The notes under the pieces: model-generated
The model's input: the letters and a program-made list of their open reading frames with translations, nothing else
Told to the model about the DNA's origin: nothing
Database searches by the model: none
Translations under genes and position numbers: made by a program
Source of the DNA: Paenibacillus sabuli
GTDB taxonomy: Bacteria; Bacillota; Bacilli; Paenibacillales; Paenibacillaceae
DNA: 64,000 nucleotides
NCBI RefSeq assembly: GCF_014705605.1
Contig: NZ_JACXIZ010000006.1
Coordinates: 36,902 to 100,901 of the forward strand
Direction: 5' to 3'
In this document: piece after piece, positions 24,321 to 32,280 of the stretch
How the letters are laid out: each line of letters opens with the position of its first letter
Position numbering within the stretch: position 1 is the first letter of the stretch

Positions 24321-24824
24321 CTAAGGTTTCGGCGGGAAAATCCCAACGAGTGCAATACAAAAAGACAGGACGCTATACGGCTGCATATTATTATGCGGTT
24401 GACTGCCCCCAGCCGGTGCGAAGGCTCCGGCGGACATCGTCGTATTCGCATTCGCCTCGTAAATCGGGCGCGTCGCCGGTGTCGTCCCCCACGTATTACC
24501 GGTCGGGACGGGCAGCGTCGCGTTGTCGGTGCTGGCACTCACCTGATGGGTGTGCTGCGGCATTTCATGAACCGTCAGCGTATGGCTCGCCTCCCCCGCC
24601 GATGTCGCCACCGGTATGGAGCCGGAAAAATGCAATGGCGCCTTGCCCTGCAAGTTCGGGAGCGCAAAGGTCGTTTTGCCATCCCCGCCGTATCGATTGC
24701 TCAGCAGCACGAACAATGCCTGGTTTTGTGCAATTTGCAGAATCTGGCCGTTGCACGGCGCCCACCCTTTCGGAATCACGCCGAATGCAAAAGTTCGAAT
24801 TTCGCCTACAAACGGTTCAGCCAT
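24321..24824 (-). CDS. Phage tail-collar domain protein, 2 of 3
   Basis: 167 residues, ATG 24824 behind AAAGGAGG. It begins MAEPFVGEIRTFAFGVIPKG; collar motif CNGQILQIAQNQALF then YGGDGKTTFALPNLQG, and C-terminus GGSQPHNNMQPYSVLSFCIA. Clearly paralogous to its neighbours but diverged in the middle, so the three are old duplicates rather than a recent amplification. Confidence 0.88.
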   Translation of the reverse strand: MAEPFVGEIRTFAFGVIPKGWAPCNGQILQIAQNQALFVLLSNRYGGDGKTTFALPNLQGKAPLHFSGSIPVATSAGEASHTLTVHEMPQHTHQVSASTDNATLPVPTGNTWGTTPATRPIYEANANTTMSAGAFAPAGGSQPHNNMQPYSVLSFCIALVGIFPPKP

Positions 24825-24864
24825 CGAAAATCCTCCTTTGGTTATTATACTCGTAGTGCTTGAA

Positions 24865-25371
24865 CTACCCTTGCGACGGGAACACGCCCTGCTTGGCAAT
24901 GATGAAGCTGACCGCAAGCGAGGGCATCATATTATCATGCGCCTGATTCGCGCCCACCGTTGACACGGCGGCGGTGTTCATTTGTACGTTCGGCTCAGCC
25001 GCCTCCTGGTAATTCGTAACGTTTGTCGATTGGCCCCAGAAGGCATTTTCTGGCGAATTGGTCGTCTTCGCGGATTGGTTGGCATTGGCAGTATGGGTGT
25101 GCTTCGGCAGCTGCGTGGAGAGCAGCGTCACGGTTTCGCTGCCGGCTTTTTGCCCCATCGCATAGTCTTCTCCAATATGAATCGGCACCCGGCCGCGCAG
25201 ATCCGGCAGCGCAAAGTTCGTCCGGCCGTCTCCTCCATACACCGTACCCAGCAAGGCATACAACACTTCATTCTCGTTGATGGACAGCAGGCTGCCATCG
25301 CAAAAAGCCCATCCCTGCGGCGCATAATTGCCGCTGAACATCCGAATTTCGCCTACGTATTGATCGCTCAT
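24865..25371 (-). CDS. Phage tail-collar domain protein, 3 of 3
   Basis: 168 residues, beginning MSDQYVGEIRMFSGNYAPQG with CDGSLLSINENEVLYALLG and YGGDGRTNFALPDLRG. The ATG at 25371 overlaps the stop of the GNAT gene (ATGA), tying the acetyltransferase to the collar proteins. Confidence 0.88.
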   Translation of the reverse strand: MSDQYVGEIRMFSGNYAPQGWAFCDGSLLSINENEVLYALLGTVYGGDGRTNFALPDLRGRVPIHIGEDYAMGQKAGSETVTLLSTQLPKHTHTANANQSAKTTNSPENAFWGQSTNVTNYQEAAEPNVQMNTAAVSTVGANQAHDNMMPSLAVSFIIAKQGVFPSQG

Positions 25372-25874
25372 CTCAATTCCCCTTTCATGTGGTCAATGTC
25401 TTGGCCGGGCAGCCACTGCATGAACAAATGCATCTCCGTGCCGCCCTTATGGGCAAACCCCATCCGCTCGTAAAGGCGAAGGGCGGGATTGTCCGGGCTG
25501 ACACTCAGGCGCAAAGCCATGCCGCAAATCGCCGCGCGTTGTTGCAAAATTCGTAAGACCGAAGTGCCGATCCCTTGACCCCGACTTGTTTCCTGCAACG
25601 CCAGATCGACAAGGCGCCAATAAGTTGGCCTCGCAGCGAGGAGACAGCGGCCGACCGCTTTTCCGTCCTTGACGATAATCTGGTCCCGCGCATTCGGAAA
25701 TTCCGCCGCATAAGAACGTTTGCGCGCGTGCCACTGCATGCGCAGAAACGGCTCTGCCTGCTTGGGCGTCCAGCCCCACATGTGCATTTCCGCTTGTCGG
25801 GAGGACGCATAAAGTTCGTAGAGCATCGGCTCGTCCGCCGCAGTCGCGGCCCGCAGACCAATTTGTTCGGACAT
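25368..25874 (-). CDS. GNAT-family N-acetyltransferase
   Basis: 168 residues. The acetyl-CoA loop is seen as ETSRGQGIGTSVLRILQQ (about 113-130), and the NPALRLYERMGF motif (about 145-156) is typical of GNATs. It is first in the operon and translationally coupled to a tail-collar gene, which suggests that it modifies a collar or surface protein or a shared precursor. That role is inference. GGGAGAAAG precedes the ATG. Confidence 0.85.
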   Translation of the reverse strand: MSEQIGLRAATAADEPMLYELYASSRQAEMHMWGWTPKQAEPFLRMQWHARKRSYAAEFPNARDQIIVKDGKAVGRCLLAARPTYWRLVDLALQETSRGQGIGTSVLRILQQRAAICGMALRLSVSPDNPALRLYERMGFAHKGGTEMHLFMQWLPGQDIDHMKGELR

Positions 25875-26203
25875 GGCTTTCTCCCTTGTTCCCGGCTTGT
25901 TCCTCGTGTCAGCTGCTTCACTTCTTTGTTCAAGCACTCGCATTTCAGTCTGCTTAATGCCCAGATCTTCTACTGCTATGTATTGCTTCCTTCATTTCTC
26001 AGTTACATTTTACCAATTCATTCTGTGCAGTTTCTGAACAACAAGGCGAAACGACGAGAACTGCACCTATAGCTGCACCTGCAGCGGGACGTTCACCAGC
26101 TTGACGATGCGTGCTTCGCAAGCACCTAGAATCAAGCATAGGATGCTTCACGAAATAACCAAAGACAGCTAATCCGTCACGCAAGCAGACGGACGCTCCT
26201 AAG

Positions 26204-26270
26204 CTAAACGGTTGCCAGCGCGCTTATTTCGATCGATTTCAAGAAAATAAGACCTGTGGCAACCGTTTAG
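26204..26270. repeat. Nested inverted repeat (67 bases)
   Basis: CTAAACGGTTGCCA (26204-26217) pairs perfectly with TGGCAACCGTTTAG (26257-26270). Inside it, CTTATTT pairs with AAATAAG. The left arm resembles the CTAACGGACACCAGCG core of family A. Could be a small mobile (MITE-like) or REP-type element. Confidence 0.6.
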
Positions 26271-26311
26271 GTTGGGTTTCAATCGCACCAGGTTATTCTG
26301 TAATCGACACA

Positions 26312-26366
26312 TAGACGAAGCCGCGAGGGCCGTCTTCCGGCGACGCAAGGCTCGTTTCGAGAAAAA
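26312..26366. repeat. Dispersed repeat family B, diverged copy
   Basis: GCGAGGGCCGTCTTC followed by GCTCGTTTCGAGAAA, in the order and spacing of the other family B copies. It runs directly into the terminator stem. Confidence 0.45.
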
Positions 26367-26409
26367 GACCTCCAATACAGGTGCAATACCCATACGAAGG
26401 TCTTTTTTT
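26362..26409 (-). terminator. Terminator downstream of the MarR gene
   Basis: AAAAAGACCT (26362-26371) and AGGTCTTTTTTT (26398-26409) form a stem with T-runs on both strands, so it can act in either direction. Confidence 0.65.
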
Positions 26410-26444
26410 CGACATGCTCCACTTCATTTCTGCGTGCTCCACTT

Positions 26445-26879
26445 TCATCGCTGCTGAGCCCGTTGGTTGAACTTGTGCAACAGTTCGCCGAACATGGTCC
26501 GCTCCTCATCCGTCCAACCCTCCAGCAGCTCCGCGATGCGCGCTTGCCTTGCGCGCCGAGTAGCCTGCAGCTCCGCCAGACCGTGATCGGTGATACCCAA
26601 GCCATAGGCCCTCCCATCGTCCGGATCGGGAATGCGCCGGACCAGTCCGCTCGCTTCGAGCGCCGCTGCCTGACGGCTCACCGTGGAGACGTCCAGCCCG
26701 AAGGCCTGGGCCAGGCGCTTCACTCCCTCCGGTCCATGCGCATCGATTCGGTGCAGCAGCAGGTACGCCGCCCGATCCAGCGTACCCAGTCGACGCGTCG
26801 TCATGGCCGTGACACGCCGCAGCAAAATTGCCAACTCCAACTCCACCTGTCTGATCGCCCCGTCATCCTCCATGTCCAT
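26445..26879 (-). CDS. MarR-family transcriptional regulator
   Basis: 144 residues with the MarR winged helix: recognition region RLAQAFGLDVSTVSRQAAAL (about 57-76) and wing RRIPDPDDGRAYGLGIT. ATG 26879 has AGGAGGT seven bases upstream. Divergent from a DHA2-type efflux gene and very likely its repressor, released by the drug or toxic phenolic that the pump exports. Confidence 0.88.
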   Translation of the reverse strand: MDMEDDGAIRQVELELAILLRRVTAMTTRRLGTLDRAAYLLLHRIDAHGPEGVKRLAQAFGLDVSTVSRQAAALEASGLVRRIPDPDDGRAYGLGITDHGLAELQATRRARQARIAELLEGWTDEERTMFGELLHKFNQRAQQR

Positions 26880-27112
26880 CTCCCTCACCTCCTTTTCCGG
26901 CGCCCCAGTCAATCTATGCCACTGCACATGTGCTCTCCAGCTCACAACAATAAGCCAGCAGAGCACACCTTTGACACATCTGTCGCGCGCCGTTGGCGCG
27001 AATTTGGCACAACGTCTTTCGTGCGTCTTTGGTGCATCTTTGATATGTCTTTGGTGCGTCGCAGGCCCTTCCTTGGAAGGCCGCCAGGACGCCGGCAGGG
27101 CAGGCTATGCAA

Positions 27113-27204
27113 TTGACAATACGCGATGTAGATGTATAATGCAACTATATAGTTGGCTCATGCAACTAATCGAAACATCTAACGTTGGCTCATACAACCA
27201 ATCG
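27113..27204 (+). promoter_or_regulatory. Efflux gene promoter with MarR-type operators
   Basis: TTGACA (27113-27118), 16 bases, TATAAT (27135-27140). Directly after it lies the perfect palindrome CAACTATATAGTTG (27142-27155). Then TTGGCTCATGCAACTAATCG (27153-27172) is repeated as TTGGCTCATACAACCAATCG at 27185-27204, exactly 32 bases (three helical turns) later. These are probable MarR sites blocking the promoter and leader. Confidence 0.75.
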
Positions 27205-27235
27205 GCACATATCACCGTTTTGGAGGGACTTTTTT

Positions 27236-28693
27236 ATGTCATCCGCAGACTCCTTGCGCCCGACGGGTGCGTTTTGGACCATTATTTTTGCGATTTTTTT
27301 CGGCAATTTCATGGCTACGCTCAGTATCACGACAATTAATATTGCGCTGCCGGTATTCATGGATCGCTTCGAGGCGCCGCTCGGCACGGTGCAATGGATG
27401 ATGTCCGGGTTCATGCTGACGACAGGCGCCATCGCCCCTGTTGTCGGCTTTTTGGGCGACCGCATCAGCTACAAGCGGCTCTACGTCCTGGCGTTGGCCG
27501 GCTTCACGGCGGCCTCCGTCCTGTGCATGTTCGCCTGGAACATCCATCTGTTGATTGCTGCGCGGATCCTGCAGGGGATGTTCAGCGGGGTCATCATGCC
27601 GACGACGATGACGATCATCTACCAGGTGCTGCCCAAGGAGAAGCAGGCGCTCGGGATCGGCCTGTGGAGCGTCTCGGCGATGCTCGCCCCGGCGTTCGGC
27701 CCGACGATCGGCGGCTGGCTCGAGGCCTCGTACGGCTGGCAGGCGCTGTTCGCCATGAACGCGCCGATCGGCATTGCCGCGATGCTCGCGGCGATGCGGT
27801 TCATCCCGTATTATCGACTGGGCGGCGGCGTCAAGCTCGATCTGCCCGCCTTCCTGGGGGTCGTCGTCGGCACCGGCTCGCTGCTGACCGCATTCAGCCG
27901 GAGCAGCGATTGGGGCTGGGCCTCCTGGCAGACGCTGCTCCTGCTCGGCGGCGGACTCGGCATCCTGGTCTGGTTCATCGTGCGTACCCTGCGCGCCCAG
28001 GCTCCGCTGCTGAATCTGCAGCTGCTCCGCATTCCGCGTTACACCTGCAGCCTGATTCTCAATTGTACGATCACGATCTCGCTGTACGCCGGCACCTTCC
28101 TGATCCCGATCTACATGCAGAATGTCCAGCACTCCACCACGCTGCATACGGGTCTGGTCATGCTGCCCGGCACGCTCGGCATGGCGCTCGTGTCCGTCTT
28201 CGTTGGCAAGTTGTACGGCAGGCTCGGCCCGTTCCCGCTGCTGCTGGGAGGGACGCTGCTCATGCTGCTCGCCACCTGGGAGCTGAGCCGGCTCGACCTC
28301 GTTACGGGCACCGCCTTCATCGCGACATGGATTGCCGTACGCTACATCGGCATTGCGATGAGCAATATGCCCGTCACCAATGCCGCCATGTCGGTCGTGC
28401 CCAGCGCCTATTCCGGTCAGGCCTCGGCGCTGCTGAACTGGGTTCGGCAAGGCTCGTCCGCCTTGTCGATCAGCATCTTCAGCACGATCCTGGCCTCCCG
28501 CACCGCCGCACACCTCCAGCCTGTGTCAGGGCCCGCCGGCGATATGACGGAGGGCGCTGCGCGCGAGCTCGGCGCGATCGCGCTCGGCATCCAGGATGTC
28601 TTTCTCATCGGCACCGTGCTCGTCGCGGCCGCGATTCCGCTCACGTTCCTGCTGCGCAAGCCGGCGGAGGCCGCGGCGGAGCTTCCAAGCTAG
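27236..28693 (+). CDS. MFS drug:proton antiporter, DHA2 (EmrB/LmrB-like) family
   Basis: 485 residues, 14 predicted helices. Typical N-terminal motif ITTINIALPVFMDRF, motif A GFLGDRISYKRLY (about 77-89) and motif C GPTIGGWL (about 157-164). TTGGAGGGA precedes the ATG at 27236. The divergent MarR gene and operator cluster show inducible control. Probable multidrug or toxic-metabolite exporter. Confidence 0.9.
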   Translation: MSSADSLRPTGAFWTIIFAIFFGNFMATLSITTINIALPVFMDRFEAPLGTVQWMMSGFMLTTGAIAPVVGFLGDRISYKRLYVLALAGFTAASVLCMFAWNIHLLIAARILQGMFSGVIMPTTMTIIYQVLPKEKQALGIGLWSVSAMLAPAFGPTIGGWLEASYGWQALFAMNAPIGIAAMLAAMRFIPYYRLGGGVKLDLPAFLGVVVGTGSLLTAFSRSSDWGWASWQTLLLLGGGLGILVWFIVRTLRAQAPLLNLQLLRIPRYTCSLILNCTITISLYAGTFLIPIYMQNVQHSTTLHTGLVMLPGTLGMALVSVFVGKLYGRLGPFPLLLGGTLLMLLATWELSRLDLVTGTAFIATWIAVRYIGIAMSNMPVTNAAMSVVPSAYSGQASALLNWVRQGSSALSISIFSTILASRTAAHLQPVSGPAGDMTEGAARELGAIALGIQDVFLIGTVLVAAAIPLTFLLRKPAEAAAELPS

Positions 28694-28712
28694 GCGGCCG
28701 GCATTTAGTTAA

Positions 28713-28728
28713 CTTACAAAAGTGTAAG
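28713..28728 (+). promoter_or_regulatory. Inverted repeat upstream of popT-uppP
   Basis: CTTACA-AAAG-TGTAAG, followed after 5 bases by a further GTAAG half-site. It may be a response-regulator operator for the cell-wall lipid operon, or part of a weak terminator of the efflux gene. Function not known. Confidence 0.35.
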
Positions 28729-28825
28729 CCGGCGTAAGACACAGGCATAGCCAGCGACCGCCTCGGACAGGTATACTGATATTCGGACTGTTCTACATTT
28801 CAGACGAATTGCGAGGTACCTACAC

Positions 28826-29668
28826 ATGGAATGGCGAAATCTGTACCGGGGCGTGCTGATGGGCATCAGCGATCTGATCCCCGGCGTCAGCGGTGGCACC
28901 ATTGCCGTCGTACTCGGCATCTACGACCGCCTGCTGCAGGCGATCAGCGGCTTTTTCAGCCGCCAATGGAAGCGGCATATCGGCTTCCTCCTGCCGCTGG
29001 CGGCAGGCATGGGCGCGGCGATCGTCTCGCTTAGCCGCGTGATCGAGTATGTGCTGGCGCATTATTTCGCGCCCACCCAGTTTTTCTTTATCGGACTCAT
29101 CATCGGGGTGCTGCCGCTCATTACACGTCAGGCCGGCGGCGCGCGCGGCTCTCGCCCTGCCCACCTGCTCGTCCTGCTCGTAGCCGCTGTGCTGCTCGGC
29201 CTGATGGCGCTGGTGAACGGTGACGAGCACGGCGGCGAGCCGCTGACCGATCCGGACATCGCCACGATGGCGGGCCTGTTCTTCTCCGGCTGGCTGGCCA
29301 GCATGGCGATGCTGCTGCCCGGCATCAGCGGCTCGCTCGTGCTGCTGCTCCTCGGCGTGTATCCGACCGCGATCTACGCCTTGTCCAATCTCGATCTGAT
29401 GCTGATGGCGCTGATCGGCTCCGGCGTCATCATTGGCTTCATCGTGAGCAGCAAGGCAATTCGCTACCTGCTGCAGCATTATGCGCGCATCACGCATGCC
29501 GCGATCATCGGCCTGCTCATCGGCTCGGTGGCTGTCATCTTCCCGGGAATACCTCGTGAGGCTGGCACCATCGCCGCATGTGTCGTCACCTTGCTGTGCG
29601 GTCTTGGCATCGCGTACGGGTTCGGCGCCGCCGACCGCAAGCGCGCCGCGAAAGGAGAATGGTCATGA
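28826..29668 (+). CDS. popT: DUF368 membrane protein, undecaprenyl-phosphate translocase (PopT family)
   Basis: 280 residues, about eight helices, with the two DUF368 signature segments GISDLIPGVSGGTIAVVLGI (about 13-32) and AMLLPGISGSLVLLLLGVY (about 161-179). DUF368/PopT proteins return undecaprenyl phosphate from the outer to the inner leaflet of the membrane. Its stop overlaps the start of uppP, linking the flippase to the enzyme that makes its substrate. Symbol assigned by family. Confidence 0.88.
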   Translation: MEWRNLYRGVLMGISDLIPGVSGGTIAVVLGIYDRLLQAISGFFSRQWKRHIGFLLPLAAGMGAAIVSLSRVIEYVLAHYFAPTQFFFIGLIIGVLPLITRQAGGARGSRPAHLLVLLVAAVLLGLMALVNGDEHGGEPLTDPDIATMAGLFFSGWLASMAMLLPGISGSLVLLLLGVYPTAIYALSNLDLMLMALIGSGVIIGFIVSSKAIRYLLQHYARITHAAIIGLLIGSVAVIFPGIPREAGTIAACVVTLLCGLGIAYGFGAADRKRAAKGEWS

Positions 29669-30483
29669 CGGATCTATGGACCTTATTCAAGTATGCGGTG
29701 CTCGGCCTGCTGCAGGGCTTCACGGAGCCGATCCCCGTCTCCTCCAGCGGCCATCTGGTCATCGTCCAGCGGCTGTTCGGTCTGGAGATCGAGGGCTTCA
29801 GCTTCGAGGTGCTGGTGAACTTCGCCTCGCTGCTGGCGGTGCTGCTGATCTATCGCGCGGATATCTGGAAGCTGTGCGTCGGCGGGTGGAATTATGTCGT
29901 GCATCGGGATCCTTCGGCGAAGGCGGAATTCCGCTTCATCGTGCTGCTGGTGGTGGCGACGATCCCGGCCGGCGTGCTGGGGGTGCTGCTGGACGACTGG
30001 CTCTCCGAGGTCTTCAAGGGGCTGATCACCGTAGGCGCGACGCTGCTCGTCACCGGCACGGCCCTGTGGCTCATCCGCAATCTGCGCGGCCGCAAAAATG
30101 ATGCCGAGCTGAAGCTGAAGGACGCGATCGTGATCGGCTTCGCCCAGGCCCTCGCCCTCATGCCGGGCCTCAGCCGTTCCGGCATGACGATCGTCGCCGC
30201 GATGGGGCTCGGTCTGAAGCAGGAGACGGCGCTGCGCTTCTCCTTCCTCCTGTTCATCCCGATCAGTCTCGGCGGCATGGTGCTGTCAGGGATGGATCTG
30301 GTGCGGGATCCGCTGCTGAGCACATACGCCCTGCCTTATGCGCTGGCCTTCCTGTGCTCGCTGGTCGCGTCCTATTATTCGCTGCGCTGGTTCATGGGCA
30401 TCATGGCGCGCGGCAATCTGAAGTACTTCTCCTGGTACTGCTTCGTCGCTGGGGCGCTGGTCATTCTGTACGCTCTTATATAG
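29665..30483 (+). CDS. uppP: Undecaprenyl-diphosphatase (UppP/BacA family)
   Basis: 272 residues, polytopic, with the two catalytic motifs GFTEPIPVSSSGHL (about 19-32) and PGLSRSGMT (about 166-174). It removes one phosphate from undecaprenyl pyrophosphate on the outer face, giving the carrier that PopT flips back; it also gives bacitracin tolerance. Of two in-frame ATGs, 29665 has AAAGGAG at the right distance and overlaps the popT stop. It ends 8 bases inside the convergent regulator gene. Confidence 0.92.
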   Translation: MTDLWTLFKYAVLGLLQGFTEPIPVSSSGHLVIVQRLFGLEIEGFSFEVLVNFASLLAVLLIYRADIWKLCVGGWNYVVHRDPSAKAEFRFIVLLVVATIPAGVLGVLLDDWLSEVFKGLITVGATLLVTGTALWLIRNLRGRKNDAELKLKDAIVIGFAQALALMPGLSRSGMTIVAAMGLGLKQETALRFSFLLFIPISLGGMVLSGMDLVRDPLLSTYALPYALAFLCSLVASYYSLRWFMGIMARGNLKYFSWYCFVAGALVILYALI

Positions 30484-32125
30484 AAGGCACTGGCCGGCTG
30501 CTGTCGCAGCCGGCGCTCAGCATGCGGGGCAGGAGCGGAACCAGCCGCTCGCGCGTCAGAGCATCGTCGTAATTCCACTGCGCCTTGGCCAGATGGACGA
30601 CGCCGCGGCGGCAGGCCCGGAGCTCGCGCCAGCTAGCGCTCGCCAGCAAGCGCTCCGCATGCGGCCAAGCATCCGCGCCGACCAGCAGGAACAGCCGGTC
30701 GCCATCATAATCGGTCAGCTCGTCCGCGCCGACCGGCGCGAAGCGCCGTCTCTGGGCAATCAGGCGCTGCGCCCCCCCGCTCGGCACGAAGCCCCGCGGA
30801 TGATAGAGCGTCGCCGCCAACCCCTGGTTCCCCATCGCATACAGATGCTCGCCCACCTGCACCAGTACGCTCGCGGTCTCCCCGCTACCGATTCGACTGC
30901 GCACGCTCGTCCACATCGCTTGCGCCGCCGCTTCGTGCGCCGCGATCCAGCGCTCCGCCGCCTCGCGTCTATCGAGCAGCGTCCCTATGGTCTGCAGACG
31001 CAGTTCCGTATCCTCCGCACGGTCGAAGGCGACGACGCGCGTTGCCCTATCCCAGGCGATGCCTGCGCCCACAGCGCGGCCGTGCTCGGACTCCAGGAGC
31101 ACCAGCTCGGGACGTCCGGGCTCGAGCGCTTCACCAGGACACATGTCCTCCAGCTCGTCGATGCCCGCCAGTCGGTCGCGGTAGACGACTTGCCTCCCCA
31201 TCACCCGCAGCGCCGCACATTGCGGCTGGATGCCGAGCAGCAATACGTCGCCGAGCATGCTGCCGCTGACAGCCAGCCGAGCCGCCGGCGGCCAGGCTGC
31301 GGCAGTCGCTCGCCCGGGCCCGGAGGTTGCGCGGTGCATTCGGGCATACGCCTTGGGCGCGCAGCCAAAGCGCGCGCGGAAAAGACGGTTAAAGTACCCC
31401 TCGTCGCGGTAGCCGACCGCCCGTGCGATCTCGCGCAGCGGATCGTCGCCGAGCAGCAGCAATTCCTTGGCACGATTGAGCCGCAATCGGTTCAAGTAGC
31501 TTAGCGGCTTGTCTCCGGTCAACTGCCGGAACAACGCGCTGTACGAGGCGCGTCCGAGCCCTGCCATCCCGGCCAGTTGTTCGACGGTCAGCGGCTCTGT
31601 GAAGTGTCGCCGTGCATATGCGATTGTCGCTTCGACCGCTTGCGCGCCTTCCGGCGCCTGATGCGTACGCGCCTGATTGTCCATCAGCAGTGCGAGCAGC
31701 TCCAGCAGCGCGGCTTGGCGGCGCATCGCGGCCGTTTCCCCGCGAGGCTCCTCGCAGGCGGCCAGCTTGTCGATTGCCGCGGCCAGAGCGGCCAGCGGCC
31801 TGACTTTGACGACTCGCAGGGGCGGCAGCAATACTGCCTGAGCGGTGCCCGCCGCGCGCTCGTCTCCATACACGCGCACGGCGTAATGCAACACCCAGCC
31901 GATGCCCTGCATAGGCTCGACCCGGGCATTCGGGCCACACGGCAGTTGCATGGCGTCGCCCTCGACAAGCAAGAAGCGCTCATGCGCCGAGCGGATTGTG
32001 GCCCGACCTTTCAGCAGGATGACAATCGCATGGTCCGAGGACACAATCGGCACGTCCCCGGCGAGTCGGGTCAGCCCCTTCAGTTCAAGCTGCGGCGGCA
32101 TGGCCGCCCTTCCCCACGCATCCAT
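30476..32125 (-). CDS. AraC-family regulator with C-terminal siderophore-binding domain (Btr-like)
   Basis: 549 residues. Cupin-like N-terminus (to about 160), AraC HTH pair (about 165-265; VEQLAGMAGLGRASYSALFR, LREIARAVGYRDEGYFNRLF), then a periplasmic-binding-protein domain of type III (about 285-540). This is the layout of B. subtilis Btr, which senses a ferric siderophore in the cytoplasm and activates its uptake genes. The binding domain resembles the neighbouring lipoprotein (AERWIAAHEA, LYAMGNQGLA against AERWIAAYEA, LYVMGNRGLA). ATG 32125 has AGAAGG 9 bases upstream; a Fur box lies 20 bases ahead. Confidence 0.87.
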   Translation of the reverse strand: MDAWGRAAMPPQLELKGLTRLAGDVPIVSSDHAIVILLKGRATIRSAHERFLLVEGDAMQLPCGPNARVEPMQGIGWVLHYAVRVYGDERAAGTAQAVLLPPLRVVKVRPLAALAAAIDKLAACEEPRGETAAMRRQAALLELLALLMDNQARTHQAPEGAQAVEATIAYARRHFTEPLTVEQLAGMAGLGRASYSALFRQLTGDKPLSYLNRLRLNRAKELLLLGDDPLREIARAVGYRDEGYFNRLFRARFGCAPKAYARMHRATSGPGRATAAAWPPAARLAVSGSMLGDVLLLGIQPQCAALRVMGRQVVYRDRLAGIDELEDMCPGEALEPGRPELVLLESEHGRAVGAGIAWDRATRVVAFDRAEDTELRLQTIGTLLDRREAAERWIAAHEAAAQAMWTSVRSRIGSGETASVLVQVGEHLYAMGNQGLAATLYHPRGFVPSGGAQRLIAQRRRFAPVGADELTDYDGDRLFLLVGADAWPHAERLLASASWRELRACRRGVVHLAKAQWNYDDALTRERLVPLLPRMLSAGCDSSRPVPSI

Positions 32126-32144
32126 TCTGAACAACCTTCTTTAC

Positions 32145-32159
32145 TGAGAATTATTATCA
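32145..32159 (-). promoter_or_regulatory. Fur box upstream of the Btr-like regulator
   Basis: TGAGAATTATTATCA matches the 7-1-7 Fur consensus TGATAATNATTATCA at all but one position. The gene is therefore expected to be derepressed under iron limitation. Confidence 0.8.
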
Positions 32160-32173
32160 ATAAGAGTATAACG

Positions 32174-32220
32174 AAAAACAGGACCTCCGACAACTGCATC
32201 GGCGAAAAGCCCTGTTTTTT
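32174..32220 (-). terminator. Terminator of the siderophore lipoprotein gene
   Basis: AAAAACAGG (32174-32182) and CCTGTTTTT (32211-32219) with an inner CCGA/TCGG stem. T-runs are on both strands. It separates the lipoprotein gene from the regulator's own promoter. Confidence 0.65.
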
Positions 32221-32280
32221 CCTCTGCTTATTGTGAATCAGCCGAATCGGGCTGCTCCGATTGCTCCAGTTGCACAGTCG

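Larger units (their letters stand above)
25875..26444. other. Non-coding, AT-richer stretch with several inverted repeats
   Basis: Lies between the GNAT start and the MarR stop. It contains a partial family B repeat (26043-26057), a long nested inverted repeat (26204-26270), a further family B copy (26312-26366) and a terminator. The GNAT promoter must lie in 25880-26010; I see no consensus sigma-A element there. Confidence 0.5.

Noticed and set aside
23782..25371. A prophage or contractile tail island
   Set aside because: Only collar-domain genes are present. No capsid, terminase, sheath, baseplate, tape-measure, lysin or integrase gene occurs nearby.
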